From Ruminococcaceae bacterium UBA866 (GTDB lineage Bacteria; Bacillota; Clostridia; Oscillospirales; Ruminococcaceae): a stretch of 7,669 nt of DNA. The notes under the pieces are model-generated. The model ran no database searches. It was given only the letters and a program-made list of their open reading frames with translations, and was not told the origin of the DNA. The DNA lies in the NCBI GenBank assembly GCA_002295325.1, contig DBGA01000054.1:26473-34141 (forward strand), in the 5' to 3' direction. Shown piece after piece: positions 1-5,673 of the stretch (the stretch's first letter is position 1; every line of letters starts with the position of its first letter). The position numbers and the translations under genes were made by a program.

Positions 1-320
1 GTATCCTTGACAGCAATGATATCGCTTACCGAGTGTTGGCCATCAGCATCAGCAAAAACTGCTAGGACATCTTCTCCATACTCATTTAACAGGTAGTTGT
101 ATGCTGTTTTTAACGCTCTGCCCTTGCCTAAGTTTACTGCATGGTGGATTATATCACATCCAAGCATGGCCGCCTCATCAAAAAAATGCAGACAATCTTT
201 TTTGCTACCATCATTAATAATGAGTATTTTTGATTGGCCATTGGCAATCAGCTCTGTTACGAGACCTATCAATTTTTTATCAGGATTAAAAGAGGGGATG
301 ACAATAACATGGCTTATCAT
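1..320 (-). CDS. Family 2 glycosyltransferase, N-terminal part (3' end beyond window)
   Basis: This is the first 106 residues of a GT-A fold glycosyltransferase of the GT2 / dolichyl-phosphate-mannose-synthase type, which moves a sugar from a nucleotide donor to a lipid or glycan acceptor at the inner face of the membrane. The order of motifs is typical: a first beta strand VIVIPSFNP (residues 5-13), a nucleotide-binding IINDGS (34-39), a NLGKGRALKTAYN stretch (63-75), and the metal-binding DxD in FADADGQH (89-96, D91 and D93). The ATG at 318-320 is preceded by AGGGGG seven bases upstream, which fixes the start. The gene runs off the left edge, so acceptor specificity and any C-terminal membrane or GtrA-like domain cannot be seen. 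The family is secure from the motifs; the substrate is unknown. Confidence 0.88.
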   Translation of the reverse strand, partial: MISHVIVIPSFNPDKKLIGLVTELIANGQSKILIINDGSKKDCLHFFDEAAMLGCDIIHHAVNLGKGRALKTAYNYLLNEYGEDVLAVFADADGQHSVSDIIAVKD

Positions 321-558
321 TGTCAATCCCCCTTTTGTTGTTTCATAATAAAAGTTTATGTTTAGTTTGCGTTTTCAAGACCTATGAACTGTGAAATTAC
401 TGTTTATTTATTTAATATATTCTTATATATTTATATTATTGTATATTGAATTTGAGTGAAATAAAAGACGACAAATTATACAGGCGGCAGATATGGCATA
501 TTTGCCTATGGGTACACTTCTTAGCTACAATATAACACAAAAACTGTGGTCGGTCAAG
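321..558. other. AT-rich intergenic region with an imperfect palindrome
   Basis: This spacer separates the glycosyltransferase start from the IS256 scrap. Positions about 400-455 are almost pure A/T. An imperfect palindrome lies at 486-506: GGCAGATATG and CATATTTGCC flank one G, with one G-T position in each arm. I could not find a convincing -35/-10 pair correctly spaced for the glycosyltransferase gene, although its promoter presumably lies here. No open frame resembles a known protein. Confidence 0.4.
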
Positions 559-660
559 GTCAGTTACAAACACCTATTTTGACTTGGTAACCTTTCGAGG
601 CTGGCGGTTAAATCCCTCAATAGTATTCGTGGCGTAAATCAGCGTCCACACCTCCTGCGG
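559..660 (-). mobile_element. Remnant of an IS256-family (mutator-type) transposase
   Basis: Read on the minus strand, this piece gives PQEVWTLIYATNTIEGFNR followed by QPRKVTKSK, a stop, then VFVTD. It matches the conserved block near the C-terminus of IS256/mutator DDE transposases, usually of the form (I/L)IYTTNxIEGFNRQLRKVTKxKxVF. The TAG stop (574-576) sits where the family normally has an ordinary residue between K and V, so even this scrap is inactivated. Only about 33 codons remain of a protein normally near 400 residues; no catalytic Asp/Glu region and no terminal inverted repeat were recognised. The frame continues without interruption into glycoside-hydrolase sequence upstream, so the element has lost everything on its 5' side. 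The family call is confident; the exact left boundary is not. Confidence 0.8.
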
Positions 661-1255
661 GTGTGCGTATCTTGCCAAAGTGGCAATCTTTACTACAGTA
701 TCCCAGTAGTGGTCATCAAACAACTCACAACCATATGTTTCAAGTTGAAAGTCCCACCAATTAACTAAGTGAAAATCAATATTTTCAGGTAAGCAGACAT
801 TAAAAAATTTTATACTGAAAGGAACTTCAAGTTTGTCCTGATTGCCTTCTAAAACAAGGATACCGTTATATTTACTTGCAGTAACAAAACGCGGTATTTT
901 GAATCTCAAATACAATGCATACTCGCCTTGGATATCAATCTCATTAGTAGAAATAGGCAAAAGCGTATCGTACACCTCGTACTGGAGCCAGCTTTGTATG
1001 CTACTGTTTCATCTCTGCTGCTGAAAGCTGCTGATAGTCAAGAGGTTCTAGGAATTCCGAATTTTTGTTGACATTAACCTTAAGTAGTTTGAACATAGAA
1101 GGCTTTATATTCAGTTCGCATTCATTGTCACCAGACACAGAACACTTTAACACGCCGTTTCCACGAATTATTACCTGCGCTGCACAAAAACCACCTTTTA
1201 CAGTGACTAAATCAACACGGTCATTAAGCAGACGTAGATTGTTCGCTTTGCTCAC
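661..1255 (-). pseudogene. GH123/DUF4091-like glycoside hydrolase, frameshifted and truncated
   Basis: Two minus-strand frames read as one degraded gene. The first (1001-1255) gives DRVDLVTVKGGFCAAQVIIR, like the N-terminal beta-sandwich of DUF4091/GH123 proteins. The second, readable from about 1008 down to 661, gives SIQSWLQYEVYDTLLPI, then FKIPRFVTASKYNGILVLEG (the P-x-G-x-Y-x-G-type strand of that domain), then PENIDFHLVNWWDFQLETYG and CELFDDHYWDTVV, which resembles the linker into the TIM barrel of GH123 beta-N-acetylgalactosaminidase-like enzymes. The frame changes near 1000-1010. The catalytic barrel is missing: the sequence passes straight into the IS256 scrap at about 660. The GTG at 1253-1255 has no ribosome binding site, and an in-frame stop lies a few codons upstream. 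When intact it would have acted on host or environmental glycans. The domain family is inferred from pattern, without alignment. Confidence 0.65.
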
Positions 1256-1304
1256 AATGACATAATAAAGAGATTGTCATTAAGTTATTTAATGTTAGTT
1301 TAGT

Positions 1305-1649
1305 TTATAGGTTGGAATATAATACTATATTCCAACCTATTGTCTCTGTGCCCAGTTTTACGTCTTTGCCATTGTGGGATAAGTAAATTCTCGGAGTCAT
1401 TTCCAGCGACAGGGTGTCCAGCCCAAAATAAACATCGAAATGTTTGCCTATTAGAGAGGCTTTAGTTTCTAAGGGTTTTCCTTTGTAACTCGAATCTCTA
1501 GTTTAACGGGCGTATCTAATGTTGTGCGCTTTTTAAGTGCATTTTTAAACTATATTCCAATGCTTTGCGCCTAATGCAATTTCTATTTTAGGTGCCATAA
1601 AATAGCTATCCGCTGCTAACAATAATCTATCACACTCGCCTTGTCTTTT
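1305..1649 (-). pseudogene. Decayed coding stretch of unknown family, split over three frames
   Basis: Three open stretches on the minus strand tile end to end with short overlaps, as expected of one gene broken by two frameshifts. They are 1649-1545 (KRQGECDRLLLAADSYFMAP and onward), 1549-1469 (NALKKRTTLDTPVKLEIRVT and onward) and 1502-1305 (SSYKGKPLETKASLIGKHFD, then VYFGLDTLSLEMTPRIYLSH, ending GWNIVLYSNL). Composition is protein-like, with charged and hydrophobic residues alternating as in beta strands. No start codon with a ribosome binding site is seen. I do not recognise the family. The LLLAADSYF segment is loosely like a DDE-transposase strand, but this is not enough for a call. It may instead have belonged to the same lost locus as the neighbouring hydrolase. 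Confidence 0.4.
1307..1340. repeat. Perfect 15-bp inverted repeat, 4-base loop
   Basis: ATAGGTTGGAATATA (1307-1321) is followed by the loop ATAC and its exact reverse complement (1326-1340). No T-run follows on either strand, so it is a poor intrinsic terminator. The arm core ACTATATTCCAA (1324-1335) occurs again at 1549-1560, suggesting a duplicated end or recombination footprint inside the decayed region. Confidence 0.75.
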
Positions 1650-1653
1650 TTAA

Positions 1654-2313
1654 AAAATAGCTTTTGCCGTGGCTTTTGCAATAGCATCAACATTTTGCTT
1701 GCTAGCAATTTCAAACAGTTCGTTGTCGTTAACCTCGTTGGTAATTTCGTATTCGTTGATCATACCAACGTTCTACGGTATAATCTTCCTAAAAGAGCCT
1801 ATTACATATTTGAAAATTTTCGGCATCATATGTTTAGTAGTTTCGTTGTTTTTAATTAGCCAAGTGAACACGAAAAATCGGATTACTCTCAAGTGGGTAT
1901 GGTTTACTGCGCTTGCTTTTGCAGGAAACGGAATGTGTTCCTCTATTCAAAAAATTCATCAAATGCACTATCCGGGACTATTCAGATTAGAGTTTATGAT
2001 TATTGCACTGCTCATTGTCTCGATTTTTTATTTGATATGGTTATTTAAATTAGACAAAAAAGTAATATTCTCAGAATTAAAAGAAGTATATCCATACTCA
2101 ACAATTTCAGGACTTTCAAACGCAATAGCAAACTTTTTGGTTATGGTACTTTCGTCTAAAATGCAGGCCTCAGTAATGTTTCCATTAATATCAGCAGGTT
2201 GGATTTCAATAAATTTTTTTGTGTCAACATTTGTGGATAAAGAACAATTATCCACAAGACAAATCATAGGGGGTGTCATCGGCGTGTTATCGATAGTTGT
2301 ATTAAATATTTAA
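1654..2313 (+). pseudogene. EamA/DMT-superfamily transporter lacking its N-terminus
   Basis: This frame encodes about 214-220 residues of a drug/metabolite transporter, a 10-helix membrane exporter built from two EamA repeats. The visible part has the end of the first repeat, with IPTFYGIIFLKEPITYLKIF (the hallmark F-x-K-E-P loop), then a complete second repeat: helices near WVWFTALAFAGNG, EFMIIALLIVSIFYLIWLF, STISGLSNAIANFLVMVLS, MFPLISAGWISINFFVSTFV and IIGGVIGVLSIVVLNI. About eight of ten helices remain; family members are near 285-300 residues, so roughly 70 are missing. The frame opens just after a stop at 1651-1653. The only early start, GTG at 1669, falls inside a helix and has no ribosome binding site. 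The upstream DNA shows no matching helices, so the 5' end was deleted, probably at about 1650-1665. The substrate is unknown. Its stop overlaps that of the convergent AraC-type gene by four bases. Confidence 0.8.
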
Positions 2314-3263
2314 TCTACCCAAATATCTCGATCCAAATTTTCGATGTCCCAAGGCTTTTGATGATAGAGAGAGATTTCATTATCAATCCTCTTGCACTGA
2401 CTTATGCTGATACCATAGTGTTTTTTAAAAATATCGGACAAATACCGCACATTGGAAAGTCCTACTGCCTCTGCTATTTCTGCAAGGGTCATATCATACG
2501 AATTAATAAGCTCTCTGACCTTTTTTACCCTTTGAATATTTAAAAATTCAATGATTGTTTTCCCTGTGCTACGCTTAAACATCCCACATAAGTAATTTGG
2601 AGTCACGTTTAACTCAACCGCGATATTTTTGATGCGTATTTCTTCACCCAAATTGCACTGTATGTATTTTTCTACCTTTCGCGTATAATATGCAGCAGTT
2701 TTCACATCTTTGTTATTTGGAAACAAGAGTTTTTTATATTGATTATTTATGTATGCCATCATTTCAAACCATATACTAATACAGATGTAATTGGAAGTTG
2801 TAGTGTTTTTAAGATGGTTATCAATTAACAGCTTAAACATTTTCGAAATGTGCATATAATCATCGTTTAACGACAAACAAAAGGGAAGCATCAGCACATC
2901 TATGCTTTCAGGGATATTAGTATCAAATTCTTCAACGTTTACCCTTTTAAATTCGAAATCATCAATTTCTACAGCCACAGATTCAATTTGAACAATGCCG
3001 CTATCAGCGGCAGAAAGAGTGCAATTTAAGTCCGGCAAGGCAATTATTAAACTGTTTGGCGGACAGTATATTTCATTTCCGTTAACATTTGCATAAATTC
3101 CAATATTGCTAATAAGGGCAATTTCTATTATTTTTTTTCGAAATGTATATTTGTTTTTATAGTGATCTGTCGATGTGGAACACGCAAATTTTATTTTTGG
3201 TATAGAACGTAGCTTCAATTGGTAAAAAGACAATGGTTGTGTATGGTTATGGCTAATCTTCAA
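2310..3263 (-). CDS. AraC-family transcriptional regulator
   Basis: This is a 317-residue DNA-binding regulator. The N-terminal part (about 1-185) is a variable sensing region with a cupin-like NGNEIYCPPNSLIIALP segment (61-77). The C-terminal part (about 193-290) is the paired helix-turn-helix of AraC proteins: IRIKNIAVELNVTPNYLCGM (209-228) forms the first HTH, and MTLAEIAEAVGLSNVRYLSD (258-277) followed by IFKKHYGIS the second, with the usual A-x-x-x-G-(F/L)-S pattern. The start is TTG (3261-3263), chosen because AGGAGG lies at 3274-3279, ten bases upstream, and a promoter lies above it. A 27-residue acidic tail follows the DNA-binding domain. The neighbouring transporter, facing it tail to tail, is the obvious candidate target but is itself truncated. 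The ligand cannot be told from sequence. Confidence 0.9.
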   Translation of the reverse strand: MKISHNHTQPLSFYQLKLRSIPKIKFACSTSTDHYKNKYTFRKKIIEIALISNIGIYANVNGNEIYCPPNSLIIALPDLNCTLSAADSGIVQIESVAVEIDDFEFKRVNVEEFDTNIPESIDVLMLPFCLSLNDDYMHISKMFKLLIDNHLKNTTTSNYICISIWFEMMAYINNQYKKLLFPNNKDVKTAAYYTRKVEKYIQCNLGEEIRIKNIAVELNVTPNYLCGMFKRSTGKTIIEFLNIQRVKKVRELINSYDMTLAEIAEAVGLSNVRYLSDIFKKHYGISISQCKRIDNEISLYHQKPWDIENLDRDIWVD

Positions 3264-3318
3264 TTATATCTAGCCTCCTAAACAGCAATAATATTAATAA
3301 CTAATAACATGATTCAGT

Positions 3319-3347
3319 ATTATAGTATATCTATTGTGAAAATACAA
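3319..3347 (-). promoter_or_regulatory. Predicted sigma-A promoter of the AraC-family gene
   Basis: On the minus strand, -35 TTGTAT (3342-3347) and a perfect -10 TATAAT (3319-3324) are 17 bases apart. Transcription would start near 3312, leaving a leader of about 50 bases to the TTG start. The -35 matches the consensus only at TTG. Confidence 0.6.
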
Positions 3348-4038
3348 TGTTTTACAAACTTTATATTATGACTATGAGAATTCCGTGTCTGAACATGTTT
3401 GTACATAGTACAATGATTTTTCATATTGCATTTCACAGTTTTTGCATTAATCGTATGGCTTTTGAAGGGAAACCGCCGGCACCAAATTGGTGTTAAACAT
3501 ACTCAGGATGATTCTAAATATGAAGATGCCTAAAAATATTGAAGTCATCTCATATTATAAATTAAATATAGGTACTGGTAATGCTAGAACCGTAAAAACT
3601 CGTGCTGTTGATACAGATGCATATAGGATACATCATCAAAAAAATGGTGCCAAACAAAGAGATAAATATATACCACTCATCATGGGGGATTTAGGAGTGA
3701 TTTGAAACGTGTGGCGGCTTACAAGGTGAAATTATCCAGTGTATACCTGAAAATAAAATCGCATATTGTAGCAATTAAGTAAATGCTAATAATATAATCA
3801 AAACTCGACACCCGATGCAAGCAGAAAATTTAATGCGGCTACAGAGCAGTCACTAGTTGAGTTAGTTGCGAATATACTGTTAAAGCGAACGATAGCTTTT
3901 GGGGTATCGCGAGCAAACAAATGGGTAGTGGATTGAAATATCTATAGCTAGCAAAACTTATTAATCTAAAAGTAGCTAGTAGAATTATAGTAGGGCAAAT
4001 ATTTAAAATGCCAAAATAGCACCGACAAACATTGTGGG
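3348..4038. other. Intergenic region with degraded coding-like fragments
   Basis: No convincing gene lies here. Several short plus-strand stretches look protein-like but lack a start codon with a ribosome binding site. A 72-codon frame at 3487-3705 (TTG start) contains TRAVDTDAYRIHHQKNGAKQ followed by RDKYIPLIMGDLGVI. A 46-codon stretch ending at a stop near 3938 contains FNAATEQSLVELVANILLKR and then TIAFGVSRANKWVVD. A small hairpin CACCA-AAT-TGGTG lies at 3480-3492. I recognise none of these. They may be ends of lost genes from a decayed mobile element; chance open frames in AT-rich DNA are also possible. Confidence 0.3.
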
Positions 4039-4224
4039 GTGATTATTATATATGAAAACCGCATTGAAAAATTAATTGCTGACATACAAAGTCTAATAGC
4101 AACTCATATTAACGATAATTTGAAAGGTATGAGTGCAATTAAATCTGATTATTGGATTGGTAGGCTATTTGAGTCCGAAGAATTTGAAAAAGATATGCAA
4201 ATGATAATTAAAAAATTTAAATAA
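4039..4224 (+). CDS. Small hypothetical protein (61 aa)
   Basis: The frame encodes an acidic and basic, probably helical, cytoplasmic protein: VIIIYENRIEKLIADIQSLI at the start, then MSAIKSDYWIGRLFESEEF, ending in MIIKKFK. There is no signal peptide or membrane helix. Support for a real gene is the good hairpin terminator 11 bases after the stop and a protein-like composition. Against it, GTG at 4039 has no ribosome binding site in front, because the GGGG run overlaps the start, and the frame stays open about 15 codons further upstream. It may therefore be the tail of a truncated larger protein. I do not recognise the family. Confidence 0.4.
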   Translation: MIIIYENRIEKLIADIQSLIATHINDNLKGMSAIKSDYWIGRLFESEEFEKDMQMIIKKFK

Positions 4225-4234
4225 ACAAAGTGAT

Positions 4235-4269
4235 ACCCCTATCTAGTATAAAAACTAGGTAGGGGTTTT
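4235..4269 (+). terminator. Intrinsic terminator between convergent genes
   Basis: ACCCCTATCTAGT (4235-4247) pairs with ACTAGGTAGGGGT (4254-4266) over 13 positions with one G-T wobble and a 6-base loop. TTTT follows (4266-4269), then GGCG and another TTTT. It serves the plus-strand 61-codon frame and may also stop the convergent membrane-protein gene, although the minus-strand T-run is poor. Confidence 0.75.
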
Positions 4270-4278
4270 GGCGTTTTA

Positions 4279-4653
4279 TCACATTACTCTAACTGGAAAT
4301 ATGGCATCTATAACGCCTATCACTAAAGCACCTAATATTGAACCTAAAATGGTTACGTTCATGTGGGGGACTAAAAATTGTGAGAAATATATAATTAGCA
4401 CTGCAATAATAAATCCTTTAATGCCTTTAGTAAATGGCGAGGCATCAATTTTGATAATTCTTTCGACAATGTAGTCTAGTACGGTTATGACAAGTGCAGC
4501 AATTAAAAATGACCACAATCCTCTAATAGAAAAGCCAGGAGTAAGATAAGATACAATCATTAATATTATAGCAATTATAACTAACCTGCCAAGCCATCTT
4601 AAAAATCCAACGCCTTTTGACCCTTCGTCTCGTGAGACTTTATCATTGTTCAT
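4279..4653 (-). CDS. Small four-helix membrane protein, YvlD / phage holin 4_2-like
   Basis: A 124-residue integral membrane protein that resembles the PF04020 family (YvlD, often annotated 'phage holin family protein'); these are chromosomal membrane proteins of unsettled role, not proven lysis holins. After a charged 15-residue start come four hydrophobic segments at about 21-38, 46-62, 78-95 and 99-119. The TPGF motif (38-41) follows helix 1, and KGIKGFIIAVLIIYF and GALVIGVIDAIFP are typical of the family. The frame is open up to 4719, but the ATG at 4651-4653 is preferred. It has AAAGGAGA about ten bases upstream, and the longer start would lie inside the predicted promoter. The gene stands alone and converges on the 61-codon frame. 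In Bacillus, yvlD lies in a cell-envelope-stress operon; nothing here shows that for this copy. Confidence 0.82.
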   Translation of the reverse strand: MNNDKVSRDEGSKGVGFLRWLGRLVIIAIILMIVSYLTPGFSIRGLWSFLIAALVITVLDYIVERIIKIDASPFTKGIKGFIIAVLIIYFSQFLVPHMNVTILGSILGALVIGVIDAIFPVRVM

Positions 4654-4701
4654 AAATTCGATTCTCCTTTTTTGTTTATTCATAGTAATATTTTGAACTT
4701 T

Positions 4702-4730
4702 TTTATAAAAAATATTCAAATTGAAATCAA
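4702..4730 (-). promoter_or_regulatory. Predicted sigma-A promoter of the membrane-protein gene
   Basis: On the minus strand, -35 TTGATT (4725-4730) and -10 TATAAA (4702-4707) are separated by exactly 17 bases. Transcription would begin near 4695, about 40 bases before the ATG at 4653. This spacing is the main reason for rejecting the longer frame starting at 4719. Confidence 0.6.
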
Positions 4731-4791
4731 GACACTAAAATTTTGAGTTTAGCTTTTTTACGTTAGGTTGGGATTTTGTGTTTGTATAGGG

Positions 4792-4968
4792 TTATTCATT
4801 CTTCATATCATCTTTCATTAATTTGTTGATATAACCGTTTAGGCTTAGACCTTGACTTTCTGCATGAGCACGTATTAAATCACGTTCACCCTTTTTGACT
4901 TGTAACGCTATGCGGTCATAAGCTTTTGCGTTATATTTATTATTGGCTTTTGTTTGTAAATTTGCCGT
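4792..4968 (-). pseudogene. Ribbon-helix-helix (Arc/antitoxin-like) protein without a start codon
   Basis: The minus strand reads (T)ANLQTKANNKYNAKAYDRIA, then LQVKKGERDLIRAHAESQG, then LSLNGYINKLMKDDMKNE and a stop: 58 codons. This is the complete pattern of the small RHH proteins common on Firmicutes mobile elements: a short basic N-tail, a beta strand (DRIALQV), helix A (KGERDLIRAHAESQG) and helix B starting LSLNGYINKLM. Such proteins bind operator DNA as dimers and are often antitoxins or plasmid-type regulators. The codon where Met is expected (4966-4968) is ACG. No ATG, GTG or TTG lies between it and the upstream in-frame stop, and no ribosome binding site is visible. Either the start codon mutated, the 5' end was replaced by a rearrangement, or a non-standard start is used. 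No partner toxin gene is evident beside it. The fold call is good; function and activity are doubtful. Confidence 0.65.
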
Positions 4969-5360
4969 ATATAACGAGCATCTTAATTAACGCTTTGATA
5001 GACTTGTTAATCGGTACATTACTTATTTTACTCTACAGAAAAATTAAGTAAACAGTGTGGGGTGAGAAAACCACCCTACCCCATAAATATAATATAGGAC
5101 ACATTATAAGTCAAGGAGGTTTTAATGAAGATCTTGCTAATTGTCCCAAAAACAAGCTGAAGCGCTTGCATCCTATTTAAATGATATACAGTATAGATGA
5201 TTAATTAATAGGATGATTCGAGCTCCTAGTTTATTCAGTTAGGAGAGTTGGTTTGATGTTTTTCATGGGCTATTATTTATTTAAAAACAAATTTACTGTG
5301 TAACTTTATAGCTGTTAAAACGCATTTTTATTACACTATTTGCTATTAAAAAATTATAAG
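4969..5360. other. Gene-poor region with an orphan translation start and gene scraps
   Basis: No intact gene is seen. On the plus strand, a short hydrophobic stretch ends at a stop at about 5049-5051 (LINALIDLLIGTLLILLYRK then IK); it looks like a small membrane peptide tail but has no usable start. At 5113-5119 a perfect AAGGAGG precedes ATG (5125-5127), giving MKILLIVPKTS and a stop at 5158-5160. The next frame then reads QKQAEALASYLNDIQYR and a stop, which suggests a frameshifted or spliced remnant of lost genes. From 5220 to 5360 I see only AT-rich DNA and a weak CTCCTA/TAGGAG inverted repeat. Confidence 0.35.
5058..5083. repeat. Two mutually exclusive hairpins in one GC-rich patch
   Basis: GGGTG (5060-5064) can pair with CACCC (5072-5076) around a 7-base loop. 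Alternatively TGGGGT (5058-5063) can pair with ACCCCA (5078-5083). Both use the same G-run. No T-run follows on the plus strand, so it is not a classical terminator. It lies about 30 bases upstream of the orphan AAGGAGG site, where a leader structure would sit. Confidence 0.35.
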
Positions 5361-5394
5361 AAAAAACCGCCTAAACCCTTATAAAACAAGGCTT
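5361..5394 (-). terminator. Probable terminator of the tRNA-Gln transcript
   Basis: On the minus strand, a weak hairpin (GCCT at 5389-5392 with AGGC at 5369-5372, or alternatively CCTT/AAGG inside it) is followed by GG and TTTTTT (5361-5366). It lies about 30-60 bases beyond the tRNA 3' end. The stem is short, so the call rests mostly on the T-run and position. Confidence 0.45.
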
Positions 5395-5421
5395 TAAACA
5401 GTTTAGTCTTTACAAATATGT

Positions 5422-5497
5422 TGGCTGGGGTAGATGGATTTGAACCATCGGGATGGCAGATTCAGAATCTGCTGCCTTACCGCTTGGCTATACCCCA
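5422..5497 (-). tRNA. tRNA-Gln (anticodon CUG)
   Basis: A 76-base cloverleaf including an encoded CCA. The acceptor TGGGGTA pairs fully with TACCCCA, followed by discriminator G and CCA (5422-5424). The D arm is GCC-AAGCGGTAA-GGC. The anticodon arm is GCAGA-TTCTGAA-TCTGC, giving anticodon CTG, which decodes CAG (Gln). The T arm is GATGG-TTCAAAT-CCATC with the conserved TTCAA. All stems are fully paired. It has its own promoter and no neighbouring tRNA in the window. Its 3' end faces the remnant-filled region, a common arrangement where integrative elements have used a tRNA gene as target. Confidence 0.96.
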
Positions 5498-5531
5498 ATG
5501 CGTATGCCCTGATTACACTTAGGACATTATT

Positions 5532-5559
5532 ATTATATCATTTTTTTAAAAAAATACAA
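5532..5559 (-). promoter_or_regulatory. Predicted sigma-A promoter of tRNA-Gln
   Basis: On the minus strand, -35 TTGTAT (5554-5559) and a perfect -10 TATAAT (5532-5537) are 16 bases apart. Transcription would start near 5525, about 28 bases before the mature 5' end of the tRNA. Confidence 0.65.
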
Positions 5560-5673
5560 GACCATTTGATCAATTTTTAAGAGCATATGTAAAATACTCT
5601 TGCAACTTTTCGTTTGGACAAACAAAACCGCTTTAGTTTTTTCATATACTTTCAAAAAGGGAGGTTATAGTTT

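Noticed and set aside
97..348. Plus-strand 83-codon frame
   Set aside because: It is the antisense shadow of the glycosyltransferase, whose minus-strand frame carries the NDGS and DxD motifs.
2028..2279. Minus-strand 83-codon frame
   Set aside because: It lies antisense within the transporter's membrane helices, has no ribosome binding site and no recognisable domain.
3454..3495. 13-residue peptide MAFEGKPPAPNWC as a possible signalling peptide
   Set aside because: There is no ribosome binding site, no leader pattern and no processing or export gene nearby; short frames of this size are expected by chance.
4654..4719. Longer N-terminus for the membrane protein, starting at 4719
   Set aside because: The stretch covers the predicted -10 box and the mRNA leader, while ATG at 4653 has its own ribosome binding site.
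4950..5051. Plus-strand membrane peptide as a type I toxin
   Set aside because: No ATG or GTG start with a ribosome binding site is present, half of the frame is antisense to the RHH gene, and no antisense antitoxin promoter was evident.
5083..5497. CTACCCCA shared by the tRNA 3' end and the patch near 5080 as att repeats
   Set aside because: The match is only about 8 bases, is on the opposite strand relative to the tRNA, and is too short for a typical tRNA attachment duplication.
5643..5650. CATATACT as the -10 of a sigma-E promoter for sigK
   Set aside because: It lies only about nine bases before the ribosome binding site and has no matching -35 element at the expected distance.
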